From contig DCUB01000007.1 of assembly GCA_002329365.1 (NCBI GenBank), positions 1-47,546 on the forward strand: a stretch of 47,546 nucleotides of DNA, in the 5' to 3' direction. The DNA is from Ruminococcaceae bacterium UBA1425 (GTDB lineage: Bacteria > Bacillota > Clostridia > Oscillospirales > Acutalibacteraceae). Both the position numbers and the translations under genes were made by a program. Below the pieces are notes generated by a model. That model was not told where the DNA came from and did not search any database. It saw only the letters and a program-made list of their open reading frames with translations. Below, in pieces: positions 24,167 to 32,677 of the stretch. Within the stretch, counting starts at the first letter, position 1, and every line of letters begins with the position of its first letter.

Positions 24167-25057
24167 ATGAAATACGCGTCAATAATTATGGGACATATTT
24201 CACTTGACTATAACACCGACCATCTCGACAACGAGATGAAGGTTGTCGGCGGGGCCGTAACCTTTTCCTCCGCGTCGGCTTACGCGCTCGGCCACAGAGT
24301 CGCGGCAGTAACTAAGCTGGCGCCCGCCGACATGGACAGGGCGGAATCCCTCACAATACCGAAGGAAGACATTTTCTGCCTGCCCGCCTGCTCATCAACT
24401 GTTATGAGAAACAAATATTTTACGGCAGACAAGGAACGCCGTAAGTGCACATGCGAAAGCGTGGGAACGCCCTTCACAGTGGAAGACATACCGCTGCTTG
24501 ACGCCCGGATATTCCACTTCGCGGGGCTGATATACGGCGACTTCAATAACGAAATGATAAAAAAGGCGGCGGAACGCTATGACGTCGCCGTCGATGTTCA
24601 AACTCTCCTGCGCCACAGAAATGCCGACGGCTCAATGTATTTCGAGGACTGGGCGGACAAACCGGAAATGCTGCCCCATATAAAATACTTAAAAACAGAC
24701 GCCGCCGAAGCCGAAATAATGACGGGGCAGACCGACAGGCGCGAAGCGGCAAGGCTGCTGCACGGCTGGGGAGCCAAAGAGGTGCTTATAACTCACAACA
24801 CAGAGGTGCTGGCATACGACGGCGGCGAGTTTTACACCTGCCCGATAAGAGCGAGGAATTTAAGCGGCAGGACGGGCAGGGGAGACACAACCTTCGCGGC
24901 TTATTACTGCGAAAGGCTTACAAAAGACATTCCGACGTCGCTTCTTTGGGCGACGGCTACTGTTTCAAAAAAAATGGAGGCGCCGGGGCCGTTAAAATGC
25001 TCGCGCGCCGACATTGAGGAATACATAAGAGAGATGTATCCTGAGTACGGAATATAA
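24167..25057 (+). CDS. PfkB-family carbohydrate kinase
   Basis: A 296-residue ribokinase-fold enzyme. The catalytic motif GRTGRGDTTFAAY (Asp near 239) and the upstream KEVLITHNTEVLAYDGGEF segment are typical; the N-terminal G-G-A-V-T-F-S-S-A substrate loop is present. It phosphorylates a sugar or ketose with ATP, and from the operon it most likely feeds the adjacent class II aldolase. The N-terminus is short and the first glycine motif is weak, but the ATP half is complete. AAGGAG at 24153 is within the aldolase stop region. Confidence 0.9.
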   Translation: MKYASIIMGHISLDYNTDHLDNEMKVVGGAVTFSSASAYALGHRVAAVTKLAPADMDRAESLTIPKEDIFCLPACSSTVMRNKYFTADKERRKCTCESVGTPFTVEDIPLLDARIFHFAGLIYGDFNNEMIKKAAERYDVAVDVQTLLRHRNADGSMYFEDWADKPEMLPHIKYLKTDAAEAEIMTGQTDRREAARLLHGWGAKEVLITHNTEVLAYDGGEFYTCPIRARNLSGRTGRGDTTFAAYYCERLTKDIPTSLLWATATVSKKMEAPGPLKCSRADIEEYIREMYPEYGI

Positions 25058-25090
25058 TATATGAAAACGTAGGATGGAGGGAGTGACGTT

Positions 25091-26485
25091 GTGAAAATCA
25101 ACCGTGAAAAGTTCTTCCTTCTGCGAAGTGAGGATAAACAATTAAATACCTTATTCCGCACTCCGTCAAAGCTTCTTACGTCGAGGCGTATTTTATTTGT
25201 CAAATATACCGCAATATTTGCCTATGCACTGATGCTTATAATGCAGATATGGCTGCTTGTTTCTTTCAGCGGCGAGCCGACGAGCGACGCGGCAAGATAC
25301 ACAGGCGACGCGTTGAGCTGTGTTCAAAACGGTTCATGGTTCCCGACGGCCGAAAAATTTGTCGGGAACGGCGGGGTGGCCGGTACAGGCTATGTTAATT
25401 TTCTCTGCCTGCTTTTCCGTATAACAAACAACATAAAAATTGCTTATGCCGCTAACATACTTCTCGTTCAGCTCATGCTGTTTTCAACGGCATATATCAC
25501 AAAAAAAGTAACAGGCTCTGATACCGTTCACTATTCGGTTGTCGCGATATTCTGCCTTTTCGGAACATATTGGAGCGAAATATGTTTTGCCCGCACCGAA
25601 ATATTTTTCACAGCCCTTGCTTTTTTCGCACTCGCGCTGGTGTGCAGCGGCAAAAAATCCTGTGCGGTTTTTGCCGGCGTTGTGCTCGCATATGCAAACT
25701 GGGCAAGACCGTTAGCAATGTCTTTCATAATAGCGATTTTGTGGCTCTTTTTTTACAAGAGGTCAAGGATTTTTTCATACGTTAAGTTTGCGTCAGGCTT
25801 CGCTGCTGCGGTGCTGATTATAATGACCTTTACATATATTAACAGCGGCAAGTTCATTTATCAGCCGACAGTCGCCTCAGGCAACCTGCTTATCGGCGCA
25901 AATGATGATGCGGACGGCAGCTACGACAACGTAGTGTTTAAAGAGGGGCACGCGGGATACATCGACCCTGAGAAAAAAAAGACGATGTCGTATGAGGAAA
26001 TCAACTCGGTATATTCAAAAGCCGCGACAGAATGGATAAAGGAGAACCCGCTGAAATACATATCACTTATGCCCAGAAAGCTGTTATATTTTTTTGTGTC
26101 CGAAACATATTCCGGCGACGTATATTTCAACAACGGGATTCAGACAGGCGGAGCCGTATATATCAGGGAAGTCCTGAGTATTTTGCACGGCGACGGCGAC
26201 AGAACTCTTCAGACGGGCGATGTGCTAATTATTTATACTCAAATATTTTATATGTTCGTTTTTGCGCTGTTTATTGCGGGCGTGATATTCTCCGCGGCAA
26301 AGGGATATTGGCGCTCGATGTCGTTTTTATACGGCTTAATTATTATCGGTGCCTTTATCAGTATGCTTACTGTCGGCGGCGCGAGATATCATTTCCCGTA
26401 TCTTCCGACTATGATTATTTCAGCAGCTCAGCTGACAGATGCGACTCTCGTCAGAAGAAGCGGAAAAGATATAACCGAGCAATAG
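25091..26485 (+). CDS. polytopic membrane protein, GT-C glycosyltransferase-like
   Basis: A 464-residue membrane protein with about 10-11 helices. After the first helix an extracytoplasmic loop carries SGEPTSDAARYTGDA, a position where GT39/ArnT-type GT-C enzymes place their catalytic aspartate, and an ARTEIFFTALAFFALAL segment is also GT39-like. A soluble loop of ~100 residues (residues ~255-345) separates the last helices. Such enzymes move sugars from polyprenyl-phosphate donors to lipids or proteins. GTG 25091 has GGAGGGAG 9 nt upstream. It is last in the 20.7-26.5 kb operon and may not belong to its catabolic theme. Confidence 0.65.
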   Translation: MKINREKFFLLRSEDKQLNTLFRTPSKLLTSRRILFVKYTAIFAYALMLIMQIWLLVSFSGEPTSDAARYTGDALSCVQNGSWFPTAEKFVGNGGVAGTGYVNFLCLLFRITNNIKIAYAANILLVQLMLFSTAYITKKVTGSDTVHYSVVAIFCLFGTYWSEICFARTEIFFTALAFFALALVCSGKKSCAVFAGVVLAYANWARPLAMSFIIAILWLFFYKRSRIFSYVKFASGFAAAVLIIMTFTYINSGKFIYQPTVASGNLLIGANDDADGSYDNVVFKEGHAGYIDPEKKKTMSYEEINSVYSKAATEWIKENPLKYISLMPRKLLYFFVSETYSGDVYFNNGIQTGGAVYIREVLSILHGDGDRTLQTGDVLIIYTQIFYMFVFALFIAGVIFSAAKGYWRSMSFLYGLIIIGAFISMLTVGGARYHFPYLPTMIISAAQLTDATLVRRSGKDITEQ

Positions 26486-26504
26486 AAAATCCGCTATAAA
26501 ACTC

Positions 26505-26551
26505 AAAGTCCCGTATACACAATACATTTGGTATACGGGGCTTTTTGTTTT
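26505..26551 (+). terminator. intrinsic terminator of the epimerase-carrier-aldolase-kinase operon
   Basis: CCCGTATAC (26510-26518) pairs with GTATACGGG (26531-26539); AAAG and CTTT extend the stem past a single mismatch, and a T-rich run follows. Confidence 0.88.
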
Positions 26552-26596
26552 GGAATACTAAAACAAATAAACAGGTGAAAGCTGTGAGGTACCCGA

Positions 26597-27430
26597 ATGA
26601 AATGCCCGAACTGCGGCTCGCCCGTCAAGGATAATTTTTGCCCCGAGTGCGGCGCGCTTGTGGCAGGTTATGCTTCAAAAAAAGGAATAAGGAACAAATG
26701 GTGGTTCTGGGCTTTGATCTCTTTGACCGCCGTGACGGTGATTTTTATTTTTTTGCCAAAGGGAAAAGAACAGGACCGCGAACCGAAAACCACATTGAGT
26801 AAAGGAACGACAACTGAAATATCGGGGAACACGTTGACGACGGGCGCACAGGAAACAATCACGGAAGAACAGTATAATTATATGGTGAAGGTATATGACC
26901 TTTCGCCGGGAATATACACAGCGGGGACAGACCTTCCGGCGGGCAGGTGCAATATTGCCGCGATATCGGGGAAAGGCAACCTTTACTCGTCGAATCTGGA
27001 GGGGGGAATCAATGAGCTTTTCGGCATCGACTACGGGAAAGGAACGCTAAAGGAATCGTTTCTGGGGCTTGAATTGCCCGAATACAGCTCGCTTACCGTA
27101 TCCGGCAATCTTAAAATAAGGCTGTTTTTCACCGCTGTCAAAAGCGGCTATACGGGAAGAAACTACGACGAAACGGACGCCGTTACGCTCGGCGGCGGCA
27201 AATATACGGCGGGAACGGATTTTTCTCCCGGTACTTTTAAGGTGACGGCGGAGTCGGGAAGCGGCACGGTGCTTTCGTCCAACAGCTTAGGCAACGGTAT
27301 AAACGAAATCCTCGGCAAGGATGACGGAAGCAGCACCTTCAGCGACAGCTTTTTAAACGTTGATCTCCCCGTTGGTACGGAGCTGACGATAAGCGAAGGT
27401 CTGACGGTGAAGCTTATTCCGGCAGTGTAA
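26597..27430 (+). CDS. zinc-ribbon membrane protein with two tandem beta-rich repeats
   Basis: A 277-residue protein. CPNC...CPEC (residues 3-19) is an N-terminal zinc ribbon, followed by one membrane helix (~34-53), a Thr/Lys linker, and two homologous exported repeats: residues ~102-177 and ~198-274. Both repeats share YTAGTD followed by PG or PAG, then SGxGxxxSSN, GINE, a F-x-x-x-L core and a final TVxxNLKIRL or TISEGLTVKL strand. The function is unknown; single-repeat relatives are common in Clostridia. A duplication inside one gene is visible. Confidence 0.75.
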   Translation: MKCPNCGSPVKDNFCPECGALVAGYASKKGIRNKWWFWALISLTAVTVIFIFLPKGKEQDREPKTTLSKGTTTEISGNTLTTGAQETITEEQYNYMVKVYDLSPGIYTAGTDLPAGRCNIAAISGKGNLYSSNLEGGINELFGIDYGKGTLKESFLGLELPEYSSLTVSGNLKIRLFFTAVKSGYTGRNYDETDAVTLGGGKYTAGTDFSPGTFKVTAESGSGTVLSSNSLGNGINEILGKDDGSSTFSDSFLNVDLPVGTELTISEGLTVKLIPAV

Positions 27431-27467
27431 AATAAAACCCCTTGCAGGAACAGACCTGCAAGGGGAT
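27429..27467. terminator. bidirectional terminator after the zinc-ribbon gene and rpsI
   Basis: CCCCTTGCAGG (27438-27448) and CCTGCAAGGGG (27455-27465) form a perfect 11-bp stem with a 6-nt loop. On the minus strand it is followed by TTTTATTTT, which ends the rplM-rpsI transcript. Confidence 0.92.
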
Positions 27468-27480
27468 AGAAAACTGACTT

Positions 27481-27879
27481 TTATCTCTTTGAGAACTGCG
27501 GTGCGCGGCGGGCGCCTTTGAGACCGTACTTCTTTCTTTCCTTCATTCTGGGGTCTCTTGTGAGGAAGCCTGCCTTCTTGAGGATGGGGCGGATTTCGTC
27601 GCTGTACTGGAGCAGAGCGCGTGAAATGCCGTGGCGGATAGCGCCTGCCTGACCTGTAACACCGCCGCCGCCGACGTTGCACACGATGTCGAACTTATCC
27701 TCCGTGCCGGTGAGCACAAGGGGCTGACGAACAATCAGCTTGAGGGTTTCAAGACCGAAATAATCGTCGATTTCTCTGTTGTTAATTGTGATTTTGCCTG
27801 TTCCGGCGTAAATGCGGACTCTGGCGACTGATTTCTTTCTGCGGCCGGTGCCGTAAAAATAAGGATTTGAATCGTACAT
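27481..27879 (-). CDS. rpsI: 30S ribosomal protein S9
   Basis: A 132-residue ribosomal protein, standard length. YGTGRRKKSVARVRIYAGTG near the start, GGGVTGQAGAIRHGISRALL in the middle, and the C-terminal KKYGLKGARRAPQFSKR tail reaching the P-site tRNA are diagnostic. It follows rplM by 19 nt in the universal rplM-rpsI order. Confidence 0.98.
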   Translation of the reverse strand: MYDSNPYFYGTGRRKKSVARVRIYAGTGKITINNREIDDYFGLETLKLIVRQPLVLTGTEDKFDIVCNVGGGGVTGQAGAIRHGISRALLQYSDEIRPILKKAGFLTRDPRMKERKKYGLKGARRAPQFSKR

Positions 27880-27898
27880 TTATTTTAGCCTCCCTCTC

Positions 27899-28327
27899 TT
27901 AAAACTCTCTTGCTTCGGGCTTCTGCGAAGCCTGTTTGTGCTCGGCACCTCTGTAGACGCGAAGACGCGTGAGCGCCTTGCGCCCGATAACCGTGTCGGG
28001 AAGCATTCCTTTGACAGCCTTTTCAACCGCAAATTCGGGCTTGGTTTTCATTATCTTGTCGTAGCTGACTTCCTTCAGATGCCCGATATACCCGGTGTGA
28101 TGATAATACTTCTTCTGATGCAGCTTGTTGCCGGTTAAAACGATTTTTTCGGCGTTGATGATGATGACGTTGTCGCCGCAGTCCGCGTGAGGAGTGAAGG
28201 TGGGCTTGTGCTTGCCGCGAAGAAGCGTTGCAGCCTCAACGGCAACCTTGCCGAGAGTTTTTCCGGCTGCGTCGAGCAAATACCATTTGCGGGTTAATTC
28301 ATCCGCTTTAGGCATATACGTTGACAT
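27899..28327 (-). CDS. rplM: 50S ribosomal protein L13
   Basis: A 142-residue ribosomal protein. RKWYLLDAAGKTLGKVAVEA, GDNVIIINAEKI, KKYYHHTGYIGHLKE and GMLPDTVIGR then LRVYRGAEHKQASQKPE mark L13. GGAGG precedes ATG 28325-28327. First gene of the rplM-rpsI operon, it would usually be autoregulated in some bacteria, though no leader structure is evident in the short spacer here. Confidence 0.98.
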   Translation of the reverse strand: MSTYMPKADELTRKWYLLDAAGKTLGKVAVEAATLLRGKHKPTFTPHADCGDNVIIINAEKIVLTGNKLHQKKYYHHTGYIGHLKEVSYDKIMKTKPEFAVEKAVKGMLPDTVIGRKALTRLRVYRGAEHKQASQKPEAREF

Positions 28328-28360
28328 AATATTACCTCCGATGTTTTTTCATGCCTGCAT

Positions 28361-28389
28361 ATGTTATCACAACGAATTTAAGTTGTCAA
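28361..28389 (-). promoter_or_regulatory. sigma-A promoter of rplM-rpsI
   Basis: On the minus strand TTGACA (28384-28389) and TAACAT (28361-28366) are 17 bp apart, 34 bp before the rplM start. Confidence 0.82.
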
Positions 28390-28495
28390 CACATTTTATA
28401 AAAAAATTCATTTAATCAGTTGAATGCTCTTTTAAACTCGGTTTTTCTCATGTTTTTATATCAAATGCTCGCAAACGATTTTTTTTGTAACGGCC

Positions 28496-28544
28496 ATAAA
28501 AAGGCCGAGGCAACGCAAATTCTGCGCCGTGCCTCGGCTTTTGA
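28496..28544 (-). terminator. terminator downstream of the ferredoxin
   Basis: GCCGAGGC (28504-28511) pairs with GCCTCGGC (28531-28538), extended by A/T pairs; read on the minus strand a CCTTTTTATGG tract follows the stem. Confidence 0.78.
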
Positions 28545-28565
28545 AGCTTTTGACGAAAGGTCAGG

Positions 28566-28736
28566 TTATTCTGCCTTCGGGGCGTCTACGGGACAGACGT
28601 CCGCGCAGGAGCCGCATTCGGTGCATTTTTCAGGGTCGATGATGTACTTGCCGTCGCCCTCGGATATAGCCTCCGTGGGGCATTCGGAAGCGCACGCGCC
28701 GCAGGAAATGCAGTCGTCACTTATATTATATGCCAT
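28566..28736 (-). CDS. 2x[4Fe-4S] ferredoxin
   Basis: A 56-residue bacterial ferredoxin. It begins MAYNISDDCISCGAC and has two clusters' worth of cysteines: C9, C12, C15, C19 with proline after it, and C38, C41, C44, C48 followed by proline, each in the CxxCxxCxxxCP arrangement. It carries low-potential electrons in anaerobic metabolism. GGAGG is 9 nt upstream of ATG 28734-28736; the gene has its own promoter and terminator and is expected to be a monocistronic, highly expressed unit. Confidence 0.95.
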   Translation of the reverse strand: MAYNISDDCISCGACASECPTEAISEGDGKYIIDPEKCTECGSCADVCPVDAPKAE

Positions 28737-28770
28737 TGATTTTATCCTCCTTATATTTTTTTCGCCTTAT

Positions 28771-28799
28771 ATATTAACAGCATTATCCGCGAAATGCAA
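28771..28799 (-). promoter_or_regulatory. sigma-A promoter of the ferredoxin
   Basis: On the minus strand TTGCAT (28794-28799) and TAATAT (28771-28776) are 17 bp apart, 35 bp before the start. Confidence 0.72.
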
Positions 28800-28812
28800 T
28801 AGTTTTTGCAAA

Positions 28813-29676
28813 TTATTCTATTCCCTTAAGTGCCTCAAGCTCCTCGCGTTCGATTTTAATCTGCGCGTCCTTCAGAACCTTAACGTCGTGACGGTGGCAG
28901 ACCTTCGGGGAGGCTTCGGGACGTGAATCGAGCTTTACCTTTAAAATGCCCGTAAGAAGGTTATTTTCGGTAACGACGCCGCGTCCCTCGTCTGTGTCGA
29001 CTATGGCGCCGGGCTTTGGCGTTACCTTCAGAAGATGCTCGTAAGCGTCCTGCTCGTATTTGAGGCAGCACATGAGCCTGCCGCAGGTGCCGCTGATTTT
29101 AACGGGATTGAGCGAAAGCCCCTGCTCCTTTGCCATCTTTATTGACACGGGCTGGAACTCGCCGAGGAAGCTGCTGCAGCAAAAAGCCCTGCCGCACATG
29201 CCTAAGCCGCCGAGCATTTTCGACTCGTCGCGGACGCCTATCTGCCTAAGCTCAATGCGCGTACGGAAAACCGACGCTAAGTCCTTTACAAGCTCGCGGA
29301 AATCAACCCTGCCGTCAGCCGTGAAGTAGAAAAGAATTTTGCCGCCGTCAAAGGTGTATTCCACGTCGACAAGCTTCATGTCAAGCTTATGCTTGGCGAT
29401 TTTTTCAAGGCATATTTTAAAAGCCTCGGCTTCCTTCTGCTTGTTGCTTTCGAGTATTTTTATATCCTCGTCGGTAGCCTTCCTTATGACGAGCTTCAGG
29501 GGCTTTACAATCTGCTCGTCGGGCTTTTCCATATTTTCTATAACGATTTCGCCGCACTCAACGCCGCGCGCCGTTTCGACAATTACCTTGTCGCCCTTGT
29601 TAAGCTTCTTTCCGTCGGGGTCGAAATAATAAATCTTGCCGACGTCCTTGAACCTTACTCCTATAATTTCTGTCAT
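28813..29676 (-). CDS. ricT: PSP1-domain regulator RicT (YaaT)
   Basis: A 287-residue protein of the YaaT family. The PSP1 domain and two conserved cysteine clusters CGRAFCC (C161, C166, C167) and CGRLMCC (C198, C203, C204) are present; in Bacillus subtilis RicT joins RicA and RicF in an Fe-S-containing complex that directs RNase Y processing and affects sporulation and biofilm genes. The neighbour order darA-holB-ricT matches Bacillus. The start lies 3 nt after the holB stop, with AAAGGA within holB. Confidence 0.93.
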   Translation of the reverse strand: MTEIIGVRFKDVGKIYYFDPDGKKLNKGDKVIVETARGVECGEIVIENMEKPDEQIVKPLKLVIRKATDEDIKILESNKQKEAEAFKICLEKIAKHKLDMKLVDVEYTFDGGKILFYFTADGRVDFRELVKDLASVFRTRIELRQIGVRDESKMLGGLGMCGRAFCCSSFLGEFQPVSIKMAKEQGLSLNPVKISGTCGRLMCCLKYEQDAYEHLLKVTPKPGAIVDTDEGRGVVTENNLLTGILKVKLDSRPEASPKVCHRHDVKVLKDAQIKIEREELEALKGIE

Positions 29677-29679
29677 ATG

Positions 29680-30549
29680 TCAATAAATCCTTTCTGTCGC
29701 TGTGGTGCTTGCAAGCCTTGATATGGATAGGTTGTGATTGATATTTGAATCAGTTGAAAGCAGGCAGGCGTTTACGGCGTCGATAAGCCCCAAAAGCCTT
29801 GTCTGCGTAAGCTTTGCCGAAAGCTCGCATACAGCCGCGTTTTCATCGTTTCCGATGAATTTGTTAACCAAAGCGGCGCGCAGAATCATAACAAGCTCCG
29901 TAAGGCAGAGCTTATAAAGCTCCTTGTCCTTTTCAAAAACGCCCGTTTCCTTCATAACCGCCCATTCGGAGCCTTCGCAAAGGGCGAGGGCAAGCCTTGT
30001 TGCCGCCTCGCGCGCCTTTTCAAGCTTTTCGCCGCCCGCGCCCAATTTCTCATCGCCGAGAGAATAAACGTCGGAACGTGAAAGCACGGTGGGCAGAAGG
30101 ACGCTTTTTGAACGGCACTCAAGGATAAACGTTACAAACGACGGCGGCTCCTCGAGTATTTTCAGCAAAGCGTTTTGAGCCTGCTCGGTCATAGTATCTG
30201 CGCCGCGCAGAATAAAAACCTTTTTTTCGGACTCGTTCGGAAAAATATACGCCATTGAACGGATTTCCCTTATTCTGTCGACCGAAAAGGTCTTCGCGCC
30301 GTCGCCCGCCGAAACCTCGATGATGTCGGGATGCGAGCCGGCGGCCGCCGCTATGCACGAGCCGCATTCGCCGCACGGCGGATTTTCGCCCGGACAAACA
30401 AGCGCGGCGGCAGTGTATTTTGCAAGAGCGATTCTCGTGTCGGCGTCGCCGCCCTCAAAAACAACGGCGTGTGACAGCCGTCCGGCTTTGAGAGCCGGAA
30501 AAAACGCGTTGTTAAGTGACGGACTGAGCGAAGGCTTTATAAAACTCAT
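29680..30549 (-). CDS. holB: DNA polymerase III subunit delta'
   Basis: A 289-residue clamp-loader subunit. It has an AAA-like core with the delta' replacement of the P-loop (GGDADTRIALA), a four-cysteine zinc site CPGENPPCGECGSC, and QNALLKILEEPPSFVTFILE, the Walker B/sensor region shared with gamma/tau; SRSDVYSL follows where the sensor arginine lies. It loads the sliding clamp with gamma/tau and delta. Start ATG 30547-30549, 1 nt after the darA stop. No Shine-Dalgarno is obvious, so translation is probably coupled to darA. Confidence 0.92.
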   Translation of the reverse strand: MSFIKPSLSPSLNNAFFPALKAGRLSHAVVFEGGDADTRIALAKYTAAALVCPGENPPCGECGSCIAAAAGSHPDIIEVSAGDGAKTFSVDRIREIRSMAYIFPNESEKKVFILRGADTMTEQAQNALLKILEEPPSFVTFILECRSKSVLLPTVLSRSDVYSLGDEKLGAGGEKLEKAREAATRLALALCEGSEWAVMKETGVFEKDKELYKLCLTELVMILRAALVNKFIGNDENAAVCELSAKLTQTRLLGLIDAVNACLLSTDSNINHNLSISRLASTTATERIY

Positions 30550-30550
30550 A

Positions 30551-30874
30551 TCAATACTTGATAAACTGCTCGACATCGATGACAAAAATCGTGGCTCCGC
30601 CGACATTGACCTCAACGGGCATAGTAACAAAGAATTCGGCGGGGTAGGCGGGACTTGTCTGTATCATCTGAGTGCGGCGACTGCTGAAGCGGCGGATTAT
30701 ATCAAGCGCGGAATCAAGCTTGTCCTCCTCTACGCCTACGAGAAGCGTGGAGTTGCCGGCTCTTAAAAAACCGCCGGAGGTGGAAAGCTTTGTTACGCTG
30801 AATCCGTCGCGCGTAAGCTCGGAAAGAACCGAGGGACAGTCGTCATTGTTGATGATGGCAATTATCAGCTTCAC
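30551..30874 (-). CDS. darA: cyclic-di-AMP receptor DarA (PII-like)
   Basis: A 107-residue PII-like protein; Bacillus DarA (YaaQ) has 109. From the GTG at 30872-30874 it reads VKLIIAIINNDDCPSVL (GTG as Met), then TKLSTSGGFLRAGNSTLLVG, SRRTQMIQ, and PVEVNVGGATIFVIDVEQF, matching DarA end to end, including the G-G-F-L-x-x-G-N-x-T loop that contacts c-di-AMP. It binds c-di-AMP; partners are unknown. The 5' end overlaps queG by 32 nt, and AAGGA lies upstream of the GTG. Confidence 0.93.
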   Translation of the reverse strand: MKLIIAIINNDDCPSVLSELTRDGFSVTKLSTSGGFLRAGNSTLLVGVEEDKLDSALDIIRRFSSRRTQMIQTSPAYPAEFFVTMPVEVNVGGATIFVIDVEQFIKY

Positions 30875-31694
30875 TGCAAACACCGTCCTTCTGTTTAAAT
30901 AGCTTGAGATTTCGCTCGATAACCTTTTTCCCGCGCCAGCCGAACGCTCTGCCGTCAAGACTTCCGTCGGGCTCCGCGCGTGTTACGGCTCCCTTTATAA
31001 ACTCGTCAATCGTGGTGTATTGAACGCCGTTGTTTTTCGGACATGATGTCTGGCATATGTCGCAGCCCCACACGCAGCCGGTTGACTTTATAAGAGCCTC
31101 CTGCCCGGGGCTTAGCGGCTCTTTTTGCTGCGATATGTACGAAAGGCATTTTGCCCTGTCGAAACCGTCCTCCGACAAGGCGCCCGTCGGGCAGGCTTCA
31201 ATGCATTTTCCGCAGCCGTCGCAGACAGAAGCGCGCTTTTTTGTAGGCTCAAGAAGCAGCGTGGTGACAATTTCGCCGATAAATACCCACGAGCCGTATT
31301 TTTCGGTTATTAAAAGACCGTTTGCGCCCTTTTCGCCGAGTCCCGCAAGCTGCGCCGTGCATACCTCGGGCAAAGGCGAGTTGCCGCAGAATGCCTCGAA
31401 CCGTTCGCCGGGGTATATTGCGCGGAGCTTTGCGGCGGCGTTTTCGAGCATTTCGTGAACAGCGTCGTTATAGTCGGGGACAACGGCGTAACGGGAGATG
31501 TTTGAGCCCTCGTAGCAGCCGTCACCTAAATTGTACGGAAAAACGCCGCAGATTATGCTTTTTGCGTTTTCGGGCAGACGCGAGACCGCCCGGCACGGAA
31601 TAATATAATCCGAAACCGCGTCGTAGTCGCAGACGCCCCAGAGAGGCGAAACCTCGTCGAGAACGGCGCAAAGCTGACTGTTCAAAGAAGACAT
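30843..31694 (-). CDS. queG: epoxyqueuosine reductase-like iron-sulfur protein (QueG-like)
   Basis: A 283-residue protein with a cobalamin-binding-type N-terminal region and two 4Fe-4S motifs, VCDGCGKCIEACPTGAL and CVWGCDICQTSCPKN, as in QueG, which reduces epoxyqueuosine in the last step of queuosine synthesis in tRNA. It is shorter than most QueG proteins (340-390 residues) and lacks the C-terminal HEAT-like part, so a related reductase is possible. ATG 31692-31694 has AAAGG directly against it; a TTG at 31683-31685 (codon 4) is better spaced. Confidence 0.8.
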   Translation of the reverse strand: MSSLNSQLCAVLDEVSPLWGVCDYDAVSDYIIPCRAVSRLPENAKSIICGVFPYNLGDGCYEGSNISRYAVVPDYNDAVHEMLENAAAKLRAIYPGERFEAFCGNSPLPEVCTAQLAGLGEKGANGLLITEKYGSWVFIGEIVTTLLLEPTKKRASVCDGCGKCIEACPTGALSEDGFDRAKCLSYISQQKEPLSPGQEALIKSTGCVWGCDICQTSCPKNNGVQYTTIDEFIKGAVTRAEPDGSLDGRAFGWRGKKVIERNLKLFKQKDGVCSEADNCHHQQ

Positions 31695-31701
31695 CCTTTC
31701 G

Positions 31702-32652
31702 TTAGGCTTTGCTCATGGCAAGCGCGATAATGGCGGGCATCGTCACAATCGAAACAAGGCTGACGGCTGTAACCGTCTGAGCGGCGAGCCCCGTATCCTT
31801 ATCGTATTTGGCGGCGAAAATGACGGTGTTGTTGGCGGGCGGCGCGCTTGCCGAAAGTATGAGCGACGACAGCAGAGTGCCGCCTATGCCTATAAGCCTG
31901 TATATGCCGAGCATCATAAGAGGAAACACTATAAGCTTAATTACGGCAACTCCGAATATGCTCTTTTCACGCAATATAGTTTTAAAGTTGGTGCCGGCTA
32001 TGTATGTGCCGAAGATAAGCATCGCGAGCGGTGTGTTCATGCTTGCGATATATTCGACAGGCTTATGTATTATTTCGGGAACGGGAACCTGAAGCAGGTA
32101 AAGAGGCATACCGACGGCAACCGACAGAATGCCGGCGTTAAGTATTATGTTCCTGATGCCGAACTTATAGCTTTTTTCCTTGCTGTTCTTATCGCCCGAC
32201 ATAAGATATATGCCGTAGGTGTAGGCGCAGATTTGAAACGAAATGATAACCGCCGAGCAGAAGATAACGCCCTCACTGCCCAGCACCGCGTTGGCGAGAG
32301 GAAGCGCCATATAGCCGCAGTTACCGTGGATACAGGCATACTTGAAAATGCAGTTTCTGTTTTTGTCGCCCTTTCTGAAAAACGGAAGCGATAAGACGGA
32401 GAACAGAAAGTGCATCAAAAGACCGCAGCCGATAGCCGTAAGCAGCTTTTTTGTCATGTCGGGGCTGTATTCGATGGTAAGGAACGAATTTATAATGACG
32501 GCCGGAGTTATTATGAAGAACAGAAGATTTGTGCAGGACTTGGCCGTCTGCTGCGTGAACATGTTTGTTTTGACCGCCAGAAAACCGACTGCAACAATTA
32601 TATAAAGTATTACAACCTGCCTTGCGGCGATCATCATATTTTGAAAAAACAT
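31702..32652 (-). CDS. AEC (auxin efflux carrier) family transporter
   Basis: A 316-residue membrane protein with ten helices in two inverted halves. Typical AEC landmarks are present: FFIITPAVIINSFL, GNCGYMALPLANAVLGSEGV in helix-4 region, VEYIASMNTPLAMLIFGTYIA and SASAPPANNTVIFAAKY near the end. Bacterial members carry small organic anions such as malate or amino acids. It lies 7 nt upstream of queG and probably shares its transcript. GGAGTAG precedes ATG 32650-32652. Confidence 0.9.
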   Translation of the reverse strand: MFFQNMMIAARQVVILYIIVAVGFLAVKTNMFTQQTAKSCTNLLFFIITPAVIINSFLTIEYSPDMTKKLLTAIGCGLLMHFLFSVLSLPFFRKGDKNRNCIFKYACIHGNCGYMALPLANAVLGSEGVIFCSAVIISFQICAYTYGIYLMSGDKNSKEKSYKFGIRNIILNAGILSVAVGMPLYLLQVPVPEIIHKPVEYIASMNTPLAMLIFGTYIAGTNFKTILREKSIFGVAVIKLIVFPLMMLGIYRLIGIGGTLLSSLILSASAPPANNTVIFAAKYDKDTGLAAQTVTAVSLVSIVTMPAIIALAMSKA

Positions 32653-32677
32653 TACACTACTCCGATATATTTAAAGC

